Positions 1 through 8,163 of a DNA stretch of 64,000 nt are shown piece by piece; the stretch's first letter is position 1, and each line of letters begins with the position of its first letter. A program made the translations under genes and the position numbers. Source of the DNA: Pseudomonas putida (lineage in GTDB: Bacteria; Pseudomonadota; Gammaproteobacteria; Pseudomonadales; Pseudomonadaceae); assembly GCF_002741075.1 (NCBI RefSeq), contig NZ_CP016634.1, positions 3,254,001 through 3,318,000 on the forward strand, read 5' to 3'. The notes under the pieces were generated by a model. That model saw nothing but the letters and a program-made list of their open reading frames with translations, ran no database searches and was not told the origin of the DNA.

Positions 1-1815
1 GTAGATGCCGGCTACGCGCTGCCCGTCTGTGACGTGCCGATGCTCCAATCCGCTATCGGCGGCAATGTGCTGGGCGGCCTGCGCCAGCTCCCGATTGCGC
101 AGCGTTTCCAGCAGATTCCGGGAGAGAATCAGCCGCTGCCCGCGCCGCTGGGCCAGCCCCTGTTCTTCGAGGAAGTCGGCGCGCTGCTGCAAGGCTTGCC
201 TAGCATCGCCGCCAAAGCCCAGGTCGCCCAGTCCCTTGCCGCCGCCGATCAACTGCTGATCCAGCCAGGTCGCGCCGATGACGCGGGCCTGCCGTTCAAT
301 CGGCAGATGCGATTTCAGTTCGACCGCCACGCCGCCCAGCCGCTGCGCGTCGTACTGGCGGCCACGCTCGGCCAAGTCGTCCGGCACCTTCCATAACCCC
401 TCGGCCACGCGCTCCACGATGCCGGCCCGCCGTAGGGCTTCCAGCCGGCGGATATGGGCCGCCACAGCCTCTTGCGGGTCGCGGCCGGGCTTGGCTCGGC
501 CTTGCTCGATCGCCAGGTGGTGATCGGTGCGGTACAGGCCATTGCTCGCCAGCGTGGCGATGTTCTTGTCGGCCGCCCGCACCTCGGCGGAACCGCGTAC
601 CTCCACCACCGCGCCGATGGGATAGTTCGCCAGCTCGTCGCGGGCGTCCAACGCGACGTAGTGGGCTTTGCCGTCCAACCCGTCGATGACCAGATAGCCG
701 CGGTCGTGCAGCTCGTCGGCCAGACCCTTAGCAGCCACGCGACCGACGATAGTGCGGCCGTCGTCGCCCGGCTCGAACACCGCCAGCTCGCGAGGCTTGC
801 CGCTCATGGCCCGCTGCATCGTTCGGATGATGTCGCCACGCTCGCCCAGGGCACGCAAGGTCTTCTCCGCGTCCGCATGGACGGCCCAGGTGCCGGGCTG
901 CACCTCGTCGGCCAGGCCCAGGCGCTGCAAGTGTTGCAGGCGGCCGATCAGCAGCAGGCGCTGGCGTTGCAGCCGGGGTTCGTTGAAGCGTTCGATCTGC
1001 ACCCGGCCATCCTCGCCGGCCTCGCGCTGCAACGTGCGGTCGAGGCTCGTCCACCGCTCTTGCTCCACCTCGCGCTGCAAGGTCTGCTGGATCTCCAGTT
1101 CGGTGCGCGGCCCCAGCCATTCCGTCGCCAGCTCGGCGGCGCGATGGCGGAAGCCGTGGGCGATGTAGTCGCCCGCGATGATGAGGTCTTTGCCGGTATC
1201 GTCGCGTCCGCGCACGATCAGGTGCGTGTGCGGGTTGTCGGTGTTCCAGTGATCGACCGCCACCCAATCCAGCCGCGTCCCCAGGTCGGCCTCCATCCGG
1301 TTCATCAGGTGCCGGGTGTAGGTGCGCAGGTCGTCCAGCTCCGCACTGTCTTCAGGTGAGACGATGAAGCGGAAATGATGTCGGTCGTCCTGGCAGCGTT
1401 CCTTGAAGGCATCGAGGTCGGCTTCGTCGGTCTGCGGCCCGTAGGCACGGCCCGGCTCGCCGTTCCGGCCGGCACCGTCGCGCTCGATGTAGCGCAGGTG
1501 CTTGGCGAGCGACTGCGGACTGGCGTTGCGCTGGTTGACCAGCAGCGTCTTGATGGTCACGCGCCGTGACATAGGGGTCAGCTTTGCGCCTGCGAAGCGC
1601 GCCGCCGTATGGCCGCGTCCAAGCCGTGAGCCGGGCCGCTGGCCGGCGTGCTGGCCGCTCCCGCCAGCGGTAGGACGGCGCACCGCCGACTTGCCGCCGC
1701 TGGCCTTGCCAGCCTGCTTGAGCACCTTGGAAACGAAGCTCTGGCCCTGGCCTTTGCCTCGGTTCTTCGGCGCGCCAGGGCGCACCCAGAAATCATGGTC
1801 GCCGCGGTCGGTCAT
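1..1815 (-). CDS. rlxS: RlxS-type relaxase, DUF3363 family (C-terminal end outside window)
   Basis: Conjugative relaxase that would nick oriT and pilot the DNA strand during ICE transfer. At least 605 codons are open to the left edge. The N-terminus (MTDRGDHDFWVRPGAPK) is typical of ICE RlxS proteins. The metal-binding histidine cluster HWNTDNPHTH lies at residues 189-198, with His189, His196 and His198 as likely ligands, followed by LIVRG. The visible C-terminal part carries DUF3363-like sequence (YDAQRLGGVAVELKSHLP). I chose ATG 1815, preceded by GGGAG, over the internal Met82. It is the last gene of the parA-traF series seen here, separated from traF by a 448-bp hairpin-rich gap. Confidence 0.9.
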   Translation of the reverse strand, partial: MTDRGDHDFWVRPGAPKNRGKGQGQSFVSKVLKQAGKASGGKSAVRRPTAGGSGQHAGQRPGSRLGRGHTAARFAGAKLTPMSRRVTIKTLLVNQRNASPQSLAKHLRYIERDGAGRNGEPGRAYGPQTDEADLDAFKERCQDDRHHFRFIVSPEDSAELDDLRTYTRHLMNRMEADLGTRLDWVAVDHWNTDNPHTHLIVRGRDDTGKDLIIAGDYIAHGFRHRAAELATEWLGPRTELEIQQTLQREVEQERWTSLDRTLQREAGEDGRVQIERFNEPRLQRQRLLLIGRLQHLQRLGLADEVQPGTWAVHADAEKTLRALGERGDIIRTMQRAMSGKPRELAVFEPGDDGRTIVGRVAAKGLADELHDRGYLVIDGLDGKAHYVALDARDELANYPIGAVVEVRGSAEVRAADKNIATLASNGLYRTDHHLAIEQGRAKPGRDPQEAVAAHIRRLEALRRAGIVERVAEGLWKVPDDLAERGRQYDAQRLGGVAVELKSHLPIERQARVIGATWLDQQLIGGGKGLGDLGFGGDARQALQQRADFLEEQGLAQRRGQRLILSRNLLETLRNRELAQAAQHIAADSGLEHRHVTDGQRVAGIY

Positions 1816-2263
1816 GGCTGTGCTCCCTGCAAGCTCCGGCGTGTCCGAGCGTGCGAAGCACGCGGACATGCCTGCATCGGCGCGTGCCTCGCGCCCCACG
1901 CGGCACGGCGGCGAAGCCGCGCCGTGCCGCGCCACCCCCACGTGCAGACTGGCTTTGCGGGCGGCAGAGTGCCGAACCCTTTTGTCTTGCCTTCCGCCTT
2001 TGCCCCTCGCTCCCGCTCCGGGCATCGGCGGCCCGGCGGCGCTGCTGCACGAGCAGCCAGCCCGCCGGCGAACACGCCAATGGCCGCAGGCCAGGCGCGT
2101 TCGAGGCAAGACGCCTGCACGTTGGGCGGCTGCGCCGAAGGCAGCGCGAAGTGCGGTGCGAATGCACCCGCACTGCACGCGCGACGACACGGCGACGAAC
2201 AGTAGAACGACATGCCCGATGGCACGATGAGAGGCGCGGCAAAGTGCAGCGAATCGGCGGCCA
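1816..2263. other. Noncoding gap between traF and rlxS with strong hairpins; oriT candidate region
   Basis: No convincing gene; the open frames here are Arg/Ala-rich shadows. Two hairpins stand out. One (about 1899-1932) has arms CGCGGCACGGC and GCCGTGCCGCG. The other (2150-2174) has arms AGTGCGGTGC and GCACCCGCACT around a GAAT loop, with a one-base bulge. A stem-loop directly upstream of a relaxase gene is a common oriT layout, so this is my oriT candidate, by inference only. Confidence 0.4.
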
Positions 2264-2851
2264 TCATGGACGTGTCTCCAGCCAGATCGGATGCGCAACG
2301 CCGATCACGGCGAACGCGCTGACCGGCCCGAAATAGCGGCTGTCGAACGACGCCGGGTTGGTCGCGCTCAACAGGAACAGTTCGCCCGGTTGGAGACGGC
2401 GGCAAAGCTGCAAGGATGGCAGCGGCCGGCCCAGCCGGTCGGCAGGCAGGGCGGCGGCCACCGGCACGCCGTCGATGCGAACCTGGCCGGCGACGATGCA
2501 AACGTGTTGTGGCGCGACTGCGCCCACACGTTTGAGCAGCGGAACGCGGGTCGGCAGGTAGCCGCGCTGCGCAGCCAGCATGGCGGCCCTGTCGGGCAGC
2601 GGCATCAGCACGATGCTGTCCACGGACAGCGGACGTGGCCGCGAGGCGGTGCGCGGGTCGAACGGTTCGATGCGATACCAACCGACCGCCACGCTGTCGG
2701 ACGGGTTGTAGGCCATTCGCGGCAGGGGCTGCACGAACGCCGCCCAGGCCAGCGCAGCGAGGCCGACGGTGGCGAAGCCTGCCAGCACGAGGCGAGCGCG
2801 CAGGCGCGAGCGAGGATGCGGCACGGGGCCGGTCGTGGAAATCGTGGTCAT
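2264..2851 (-). CDS. traF: TraF-like conjugative-transfer signal peptidase (S26 family)
   Basis: 195-residue membrane-anchored serine peptidase. In RP4-type systems TraF matures and cyclises the pilin. One N-terminal membrane segment spans about residues 20-40 (LVLAGFATVGLAALAWAAF). The catalytic serine is most likely Ser53 in NPSDSVAVGWY, and the general base Lys107 in PLLKRVGA. A third conserved block, PGELFLLSATNPASFDSRYFGPV, matches the C-terminal Ser-Asp-Ser-Arg-Tyr-Phe-Gly signature of the family. ATG 2851 overlaps the DUF2840 stop by four bases (ATGA), pointing to translational coupling. A longer upstream frame exists but lies inside the DUF2840 gene. Confidence 0.9.
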   Translation of the reverse strand: MTTISTTGPVPHPRSRLRARLVLAGFATVGLAALAWAAFVQPLPRMAYNPSDSVAVGWYRIEPFDPRTASRPRPLSVDSIVLMPLPDRAAMLAAQRGYLPTRVPLLKRVGAVAPQHVCIVAGQVRIDGVPVAAALPADRLGRPLPSLQLCRRLQPGELFLLSATNPASFDSRYFGPVSAFAVIGVAHPIWLETRP

Positions 2852-3405
2852 GGCAATGCCCTCCCGGCCAGCCAGGCGGCGTGCCGTTCTGCGGTGTATG
2901 TGGGTAGCGCCGAGCGCGCTGCGAGCCGGTTCGCGAGCGTGCGCCAGTACGCGGGCGATGTGTCTGCGGCTGCGATGCCCAGCGCCTCGATGCCGTCGAT
3001 GCGTTCCAGCACGGCGCGCACGTTGGCATCGCCTTCGGCGTGCAGCAGCAGACGCGCGCCCGGCTGCACGCCGGGGATGCGCTGCACGGCGTCCAGCGGC
3101 GTGGCGGTCTGCATCACCATGAGCTGCCAGCGGATCGTGCCGTAGTCGTTGGCCTGCCAACGGATGCGGCACAGAACCGCGTTCGGCAGGAACACGGCGC
3201 AGCGCCGCCAGCGGTCGAGCTGGAGCGTGCGCGCCGGTTCGCCGAAGCGCAGGTAGAGCTTGAAGCGCGGTTCGATGTAGGCCAGCGCCACGCGCGTCAG
3301 CGGCACGTTGCCGGCCTGGCCGGCGAGTGTCGAAGGCGCCGGCGGCGGCGCAGCCGTGGGCGCACTTGCTTTGGGGGTGTGGGCGGTCGAAGCGGATGCG
3401 TTCAC
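2848..3405 (-). CDS. DUF2840 domain protein
   Basis: 185-residue protein matching DUF2840, a family of unknown function found almost only beside traF and parA in Tn4371-like ICEs. The first 35 residues are Ala/Pro/Thr-rich and probably disordered. The conserved part starts near LTRVALAYIEPRFKLYLRFG and runs through FLPNAVLCRIRWQANDYGT. I chose a GTG start at 3405, preceded by GGAGG, because it overlaps the upstream stop by four bases like the other genes of this series. No catalytic motif is recognisable; a structural or regulatory role in transfer is only a guess from position. Confidence 0.8.
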   Translation of the reverse strand: MNASASTAHTPKASAPTAAPPPAPSTLAGQAGNVPLTRVALAYIEPRFKLYLRFGEPARTLQLDRWRRCAVFLPNAVLCRIRWQANDYGTIRWQLMVMQTATPLDAVQRIPGVQPGARLLLHAEGDANVRAVLERIDGIEALGIAAADTSPAYWRTLANRLAARSALPTYTAERHAAWLAGRALP

Positions 3406-3665
3406 GGCGTGCCCTCCGGGGGAAACTCCCGCTCCAGCAGGTCGCGCAGCAGTTCGGCTACGGTCACGCCTCGCGTGAAGGCCGACACCTTGATGCGCGC
3501 CCGCATGGCGGGCGTGATGTCGAGCGTCAGTCGAGCGGTGTAGAGGTCGCCTTTCTGCACGGCATCTGCGTCGCCCTGGCGAATCCACGCTTCGGCGTGC
3601 GGATTCGCTGGGGGACGCGCACCGATGCCGACGCGCTTGCTGCGTGGTGGTGGCTTCCCAGTCAT
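3402..3665 (-). CDS. Small ribbon-helix-helix protein downstream of ParA
   Basis: 87 residues. The second half (TARLTLDITPAMRARIKVSAFTRG followed by two helices) looks like a ribbon-helix-helix DNA-binding fold of the ParG/CopG kind; the first 35 residues are basic and probably flexible. It starts within the parA stop (overlap 3662-3665) and ends within the next gene's start. This placement next to a Walker-type ParA fits the centromere-binding partner of a small partition system, or an autorepressor of the operon. Family and position support this; no experiment is implied. Confidence 0.7.
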   Translation of the reverse strand: MTGKPPPRSKRVGIGARPPANPHAEAWIRQGDADAVQKGDLYTARLTLDITPAMRARIKVSAFTRGVTVAELLRDLLEREFPPEGTP

Positions 3666-4300
3666 GTCGGCCACCGCAGCAGTTCGTCGGTGAGCGCGGC
3701 GATCTCGCGGGCAGCGGCGCTGTCGGGCGCGGTTTCGCGGGCGAGCCGGCCAGCGGCTACGCTGTCGGCAAAGACGATGCGCTGGTGGATCTCCGAGCGC
3801 AGCGCGGGCAGCGGCTGTTCGGCCAGCGATTGCCGTGCCTCCCTGCCGATGATGGTGGTGCTGACGCGCCGGTTGATGACGAAGGCCGCGCGCAGCGCTG
3901 GCCGGAACACCTGTGCTTCGCGGATCAGTGCGACCATCTCGGCAGAAGCCCATACGTCGTAGGGGCTGGGCTGCACGGGGATCAGCACGCGCTCGGCCGC
4001 CAGCAGCGCGGAACGCGCGAGGGCGGCGATGCGCGGCGGGCCGTCGATGATGATGTGATCGGCCCGCCTGGCGAGTTCTGGCGCTTCCTGATGCAGCGTT
4101 TCGCGGGCAAGGCCCACGGCGCTGAACAGACGGGGCAGGCCCTGCTGGCTACGCCGCTGCGTCCAGTCGAGCGATGACCCCTGCGGGTCGGCATCCAGCA
4201 GGATGACATGCAGGCCGCGCATCGCCAGTTCGCCGGCGATGTGCGTGGCGAGCGTGGTCTTGCCGACGCCGCCTTTCTGGTTGAGAAACGCGAAGATCAT
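3662..4300 (-). CDS. parA: ParA-family partition ATPase
   Basis: 212-residue ParA/Soj-type ATPase. The deviant Walker A motif KGGVGKTT is at residues 9-16 right after the start. Other family blocks are LLDADPQGSS (Walker A prime region) and HIIIDGPPRI (Walker B). I chose ATG 4300 (MIFAFLNQ), preceded by GGAGG, because the family begins exactly there; an upstream in-frame ATG at 4357 lacks this fit. It heads the overlapping run parA-RHH-DUF2840-traF. In a Tn4371-type ICE it presumably stabilises the excised, possibly replicating, circular form together with RepA and the iterons just upstream. Confidence 0.9.
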   Translation of the reverse strand: MIFAFLNQKGGVGKTTLATHIAGELAMRGLHVILLDADPQGSSLDWTQRRSQQGLPRLFSAVGLARETLHQEAPELARRADHIIIDGPPRIAALARSALLAAERVLIPVQPSPYDVWASAEMVALIREAQVFRPALRAAFVINRRVSTTIIGREARQSLAEQPLPALRSEIHQRIVFADSVAAGRLARETAPDSAAAREIAALTDELLRWPT

Positions 4301-4451
4301 GGCGCGGCCCTCCGAGCTGGAAAGCCGGCCTGGCCGTGCCGTTTCGTGGTTGTCCACCGAAACGGCGCGCTTCTACTAAAAGTTATGTATTTCTTGTTAG
4401 GTAAGTTAGAGGGAACGCAAACCCGCGCCGTTGTTGGCTTTCCGGCGTTTT

Positions 4452-4517
4452 CGTACTCCTGATAGCACGAGGGTCGTACTCCTGATAGCACGATACCCGG
4501 TACTCCTGATAGCACGA
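4452..4517 (+). repeat. Three 18-bp iterons between parA and repA
   Basis: The unit GTACTCCTGATAGCACGA occurs at 4453-4470, 4476-4493 and 4500-4517 without mismatch, at steps of 23 and 24 bp, so copies sit about two helix turns apart on one face. They lie 25 bp beyond the repA stop, beside an AT-rich stretch (4371-4420). This is the expected look of RepA-binding iterons or a par operator. Confidence 0.8.
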
Positions 4518-4541
4518 GGCCGTCCACAGGTTCTCCCGCAG

Positions 4542-5399
4542 TTATCCCCGTGCCGCGTGCGGCACGGGCCGGAAGGTCAGCAGCTCGGTGTTGTCGTCCG
4601 GCATCCGCTCGATGCCGAGGACGTAGCCGGGCAACGACTGCCGCGCCACCAGGGCGCGCACGTCGTAGGCGAAGTCCGAGAAGCGGGCCGCGCTGCCGGA
4701 TTTGCGGTACAGGTGTCGGAAGTCGAATTGCCAGCCGTGCTCCTGCCGCCCGCCATGCTTGCGCACCAGGCGGTACAGCCAGCGTTCGATACCGCCCTTC
4801 AAGCGGAAATAGGCCGGGTCGATGGTCAGCACCAGGGCGGCGTCGAGCACGCCGGCATAGAACCAGTCCGGCAAGATCAGCTCGATGCCCAGCGGGGTGC
4901 CGCTGGCGTCGGCGAGTTCCTTCCACTCGTTGATCCACGAGAAGCGATGCAAGCGCCTTCCCGTGGTTTCGCGGATGGACGTGGCCACCGTGGTCGATTG
5001 CAGCCGGTCGAGGGCGGCCTTCAGGCGCTGGTAGTCGTTGAGGGACGTGCCGCGCCCGATGAAGCGCAAAATCTCGTAAGGCGTGGCGCGTATCCAGCGC
5101 GACGGGCGCAGGCCCGCGTCGCGCGCCTCCACGATCTGCGAGGCGGCCCATATCAGCACGTCGGCATCCCATATCGTTGCGATGCCGTGCTCCTGCGTGC
5201 CTTCCACGCGAATGGTGACGTTCCCGCTGCGGAAGTCGATCGGCGCCGTGCGCCGCGACTTGGCAAGCGAGAAGAACGGAAAGGCCATCAAGTCCTGGGA
5301 ATCGCGTGGCGCCATGTCGCCCGGCAGCGCGCGGAACAGATCGAGCTGTTCGCGCTGCGGCAAGGCTTGCCCTGGCGGGCTGGACATGGCGAAGGCCAC
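4542..5399 (-). CDS. repA: RepA-like replication initiator
   Basis: 285-residue protein of the RepA group found in Tn4371-type ICEs and some IncP-like plasmids. Recognisable blocks are LMAFPFFSLAKSRRTAPIDF, ATIWDADVLIWAASQI and FIGRGTSLNDYQRLKAALDRL; the C-terminal half is rich in basic winged-helix-like sequence (WLYRLVRKHGG). The start could also be Met5 (5387). Its 3-prime end is 25 bp from the iterons, so it probably binds them to start limited replication of the excised element, a role inferred from family and layout. It lies between the AlpA-like gene and parA. Confidence 0.85.
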   Translation of the reverse strand: MAFAMSSPPGQALPQREQLDLFRALPGDMAPRDSQDLMAFPFFSLAKSRRTAPIDFRSGNVTIRVEGTQEHGIATIWDADVLIWAASQIVEARDAGLRPSRWIRATPYEILRFIGRGTSLNDYQRLKAALDRLQSTTVATSIRETTGRRLHRFSWINEWKELADASGTPLGIELILPDWFYAGVLDAALVLTIDPAYFRLKGGIERWLYRLVRKHGGRQEHGWQFDFRHLYRKSGSAARFSDFAYDVRALVARQSLPGYVLGIERMPDDNTELLTFRPVPHAARG

Positions 5400-5413
5400 C
5401 CACGCGCCGACGA

Positions 5414-5698
5414 TCAGCGGCCATCACGGTAGTCGCCCGCGTGGCGCTCGGCGTATTCGGGATCGGACGTGGCCTCGTAGCTGCGCTGGTCGGCCCAGGC
5501 ATCGAGGTCGGACACCGCGTACATGACGCGGCGGCCGAACTTGCGGAACTTGGGGCCGCCGCCGATCACCCGCTGCTTCTCCAGCGTGCGCGGCGACAGC
5601 CGCAGGTAGTCGGCGGCTTCGTCGTTTGTCAGGTAGCGTTGAGGCTGCGAGGTCGCAGTGACGGCAGCGGCGGCAGGCCGCGAGGGAGCAGGTCGCAT
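5414..5698 (-). CDS. AlpA/excisionase-like helix-turn-helix protein
   Basis: 94 residues with a MerR/AlpA-type helix-turn-helix: YLTNDEAADYLRLSPRTLEKQR followed by GGGPKFRKFGRRVMYAVSDLDAW. This is the layout of recombination directionality factors such as RdfS of the ICEMlSymR7A family. I chose ATG 5698 because GGAGG sits 8 bases upstream, rejecting two in-frame starts further up. It follows the DUF2285 activator gene by 111 bp and precedes repA by 14 bp, so its level may control both excision and replication. The function is inferred from fold and neighbourhood. Confidence 0.8.
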   Translation of the reverse strand: MRPAPSRPAAAAVTATSQPQRYLTNDEAADYLRLSPRTLEKQRVIGGGPKFRKFGRRVMYAVSDLDAWADQRSYEATSDPEYAERHAGDYRDGR

Positions 5699-5809
5699 GG
5701 GATGTACCTCCATCAAGCCCGGCCACACCACGCGGCCGGATAGAGGCACTCTCAAGAAAGCAAGGCTTCTTGCTAAGGGACGATTCGCACGGGTCGAGAA
5801 ACGTCCCCC

Positions 5810-6580
5810 CTAATGCGACGGGAACATTGGAAGCTGCGCTAGTCGGCGGTAGCCGCCGTGCATCAGCTCATCGCCGCGGCGTACCAGCCGCCGTACGCGG
5901 GCACGCAATGCACTGTCTTTGTGCCAGTCGGCCGCGACGGCATCCGCGCCGAACAGACCTTCGCCCACCTCGCGCAAGGAGGCTCCCGCGAGGGTCGCGT
6001 CGAGCGCTTGCAAGGTATGCAGTTCCAGCAGCGCGGCGGGCGTGGGGCGGGAGCGGGCTGTTGCCACAGGCGTGGCCACGGTTGCGGCAGATAGCGCATC
6101 CAGCTTCGCAGCGAGCGTGCGGTAGCGCGCACAGGGCGTGGCGCAGGCGCGTGTGGCGTAGAGATAGGCCGAACCATCTTCCAGGTCGGGTGCGAGTGCC
6201 AGCCGAACGCAGCAGCCTGGCCAATGCGATACGAGCACCAGGCGCTTGCCGTCGTGGGTCAGTTGCTTGCGCCCAGGAATGCGCCAGAACTCGAAGGTAT
6301 GCGCATCGGGTGGTGGGTCGGCGTCGGGGTATAGCTGCACCACGGCATCGTGATCGGGGAACCAAGCAGGATGTGCGTCGCGCGCATCCAGGCCGGGATC
6401 TTCCAGCAGGCGCAGGCCCCAGGCCTGCGCCGCATCAGGCTTGCGACGCCGGCGTAGCCAGTCGCGCCGGTAGCTTGGATTCCTGCGCAAATACTCCCAA
6501 GCCAGCGCTGGGCCATCGAGGTGCAGCGTGTAGAGATACGCGGCCGTGGGATACCAGTGTTGGCTGCTGCGGTCAGTCAT
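5810..6580 (-). CDS. DUF6499-DUF2285 transcription regulator, FseA-like, unsplit
   Basis: 256 residues. The first ~60 (HWYPTAAYLYTLHLDGPALAWEYLRRNPSYRRDW) match DUF6499; the rest (RLALAPDLEDG to the C-terminus) matches DUF2285 with a basic helical end. In ICEMlSymR7A these two domains are separate frames joined by ribosomal frameshifting into FseA, the activator of the excisionase gene; here they form one continuous frame. ATG 6580 is preceded by GGGAGG, whereas the upstream in-frame start (6616) has no such site. The next gene is AlpA/RdfS-like, as expected for such an activator. Regulation of excision is inference from that precedent. Confidence 0.8.
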   Translation of the reverse strand: MTDRSSQHWYPTAAYLYTLHLDGPALAWEYLRRNPSYRRDWLRRRRKPDAAQAWGLRLLEDPGLDARDAHPAWFPDHDAVVQLYPDADPPPDAHTFEFWRIPGRKQLTHDGKRLVLVSHWPGCCVRLALAPDLEDGSAYLYATRACATPCARYRTLAAKLDALSAATVATPVATARSRPTPAALLELHTLQALDATLAGASLREVGEGLFGADAVAADWHKDSALRARVRRLVRRGDELMHGGYRRLAQLPMFPSH

Positions 6581-6922
6581 GGCGAAACCTCCCTGTTTCT
6601 GGGAACGTCGCCACAATTCCGCTGTGCGGGAGCTATCGAATCGCCATCAAGTGGTCATCAAACTCGGGTTACGCTTTAACTGCTGGTGTCAAGACAGATT
6701 CGCTCCAGTGCATTGCCGAAATCGTCTAAATGCGACGACTGCACCGCCCGGAAATGGGGTGCAGCATTGAACACCGTGCCGAATCTCGCGCCTGGCATCA
6801 TGACTGTTTTGGTCAGGAGCGCACCACCCTGGTGCAAGCATGCGGATCAAGACTTGCCAGGTCTTGGCTAAGACCGAAATAGTCACAATGCGATACTTTT
6901 TGCCTGGTCGCGCTGGAATGCG
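6581..6922. other. 342-bp intergenic stretch, no gene seen
   Basis: No supported reading frame. The only structure I noticed is a short dyad, CAAGAC-N7-GTCTTG, near 6849-6867. It may hold the promoter of the DUF2285 gene on the minus strand, but no clear -35/-10 pair is visible. Confidence 0.4.
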
Positions 6923-7270
6923 TCAATCGGTGATCGAACCGTTTTCCTGAGCCAGTCGAACGTATTCCGACAGCGGCCGCGTCGGCTGGAAATACCGATC
7001 TCGTATCACGGGCTGCTTGAGCGGCCCGACGATGGACGCCAGATCGGACAGCTTCACCGTCGCCAGGGCAGGCATCCCGATCCCGAGGTCGATCAGGCCG
7101 TAGGCCGTATCGCCATCGGTCGGATCGAGCGCGGCCAATAGCCAGGTCGCATGTGCGTCCGGTGTGAACAGGCGCACCACGGGCAGCGGGTCACATTCCT
7201 GGCCTGCGGCGCGGGTGAGGCCGTGGGCCAGTAGGTGCACCCGGTCTTCCTCGGTGACAAGCGTGGTCAA
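6923..7270 (-). CDS. DUF2958 domain protein
   Basis: About 115 residues matching DUF2958, a family of unknown function common on ICEs and plasmids: LPVVRLFTPDAHATWLLAALDPTDGDTAYGL, then IGMPALATVKLSDL and PVIRDRYFQPTRPLSEYV. No ATG is available near the conserved beginning. A TTG at 7270 with GGAAGGGG upstream is my choice; an alternative start lies further upstream at 7375. It is divergent from the XRE regulator gene, with an operator-like dyad between them. Confidence 0.7.
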   Translation of the reverse strand: MTTLVTEEDRVHLLAHGLTRAAGQECDPLPVVRLFTPDAHATWLLAALDPTDGDTAYGLIDLGIGMPALATVKLSDLASIVGPLKQPVIRDRYFQPTRPLSEYVRLAQENGSITD

Positions 7271-7433
7271 GGCCGCGCCCCTTCCACGAACACACGCAAT
7301 CGCCGAGGCGCATCTGTGCCTGCGGACGGATGCACGTATGCGCAAGCGCACGAAGCCGCAAAAGCGGAGAGGCACGAAGGCGTATTGGTGGAAGTCAGGA
7401 AAGACACGGATGCGGTTCCCTGGGTCTGAGGAA

Positions 7434-7449
7434 ATCCGCAGATGCGGAT
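7434..7449. promoter_or_regulatory. 16-bp perfect dyad in the divergent DUF2958/XRE intergenic region
   Basis: ATCCGCA, GA, TGCGGAT: 7-bp arms with perfect symmetry. It lies about 165 bp upstream of the chosen DUF2958 start and 109 bp upstream of the XRE gene, a plausible operator. Confidence 0.4.
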
Positions 7450-7494
7450 CTCCGTAAAAGCACGGAAAAGGAAAACATCACCACCAAATGAACA

Positions 7495-7515
7495 CTATAG
7501 ATTGTAGTCCTATAG
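7495..7515. promoter_or_regulatory. Paired CTATAG sites upstream of the XRE regulator
   Basis: CTATAG (itself a palindrome) occurs at 7495-7500 and 7510-7515 with a 9-bp spacer, 42 bp upstream of the regulator start. It could be an autoregulatory operator for the XRE protein or overlap a -10 element. Confidence 0.4.
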
Positions 7516-7557
7516 GGCGCAATGGGCTGTCATCTTGGTTTTTTGGGGAAACCATAG

Positions 7558-7851
7558 GTGGCAGCGAAGAACTCATTGGCAGCGGCGATTCGGACGGTAA
7601 GGAAGGCGCGTGGTTTGAGCCAGGAAGCGTTCTCCAACGTGTCCAGTCGCACCTACATGAGCACGCTGGAGCGCGACCTGAAAAGCCCAACCATCCAGAA
7701 GCTGGCCGATCTGTGCGAGGTCATGGAAGTGCATCCGCTCACGCTGCTCACATTGGCTTATGCCGGTGACAGCACCCGCGAAGCTGATGAATTGCTGGCA
7801 CAGGTGCGCCAGGAACTCAGGGCGATATTGGAAGAGCCCGACACGCCTTAG
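7558..7851 (+). CDS. XRE-family helix-turn-helix regulator
   Basis: 97 residues, nearly all one Cro/C1-type domain: LAAAIRTVRKARGLSQEAF, then SRTYMSTLERDLKSPTIQKLADL is the helix-turn-helix and dimer part, followed by a short acidic tail (DELLAQVRQELRAILEEPD). GTG start at 7558 with GGGGAA upstream. It is one of only two plus-strand genes in the element and is divergent from the DUF2958 and transfer-side genes. That fits a repressor/antirepressor switch like QseC of ICEMlSymR7A. The paired CTATAG motif upstream is a candidate for its own operator. Confidence 0.8.
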   Translation: MAAKNSLAAAIRTVRKARGLSQEAFSNVSSRTYMSTLERDLKSPTIQKLADLCEVMEVHPLTLLTLAYAGDSTREADELLAQVRQELRAILEEPDTP

Positions 7852-8163
7852 CGCGTTGGCGTGTGGTACTGAATTGCAGCAAGCGGAGCGCGCAGCGCCG
7901 CAGGCGCGAAGGCGTGAGGGATTGAAGCCGGATGGCCGTGACGGCTTGCCGGCACGGGGCGAAGCCCGAAAGCCCGGCGGCGCTTACAGCGCCGACACGC
8001 CACACACCGCTCGTTGACACGGATTGCGAGCCACAAGGCACGCATGCAGGCCCGCCGTGACGGGCGTATCCAGCACGCGGCAGCAGCAGAAATCCTGCGC
8101 GTGCGGTGCTGCGATCAGCAGCATCGCGCCCCGCCGCAGTGGGCGGGACGCGGTAAGCGGCTG
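7852..8163. other. 312-bp noncoding stretch holding repeat copy A
   Basis: No gene seen. It contains the first copy of a conserved noncoding element (7879-7929) and GC-rich short dyads up to the DUF736 stop. Confidence 0.5.
7879..7929 (+). repeat. Structured noncoding element, copy A
   Basis: Begins GCAAGCGGAGCGCGCAG, continues with a hairpin GCGCC-GCA-GGCGC (7895-7907) and ends in a GGCGT-type block followed by GAAGCC. The same block order recurs at 12843 and 16127 with different stem sequences. Confidence 0.6.

Noticed and set aside
1793..2242. 149-codon minus-strand frame between traF and rlxS
   Set aside because: Arg/Cys/Ser-rich translation without domain signal; overlaps the rlxS start and strong hairpins.
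4452..4517. Small CRISPR array
   Set aside because: Only three 18-bp repeats with 5-6 bp spacers and no cas genes; iterons beside repA explain them.
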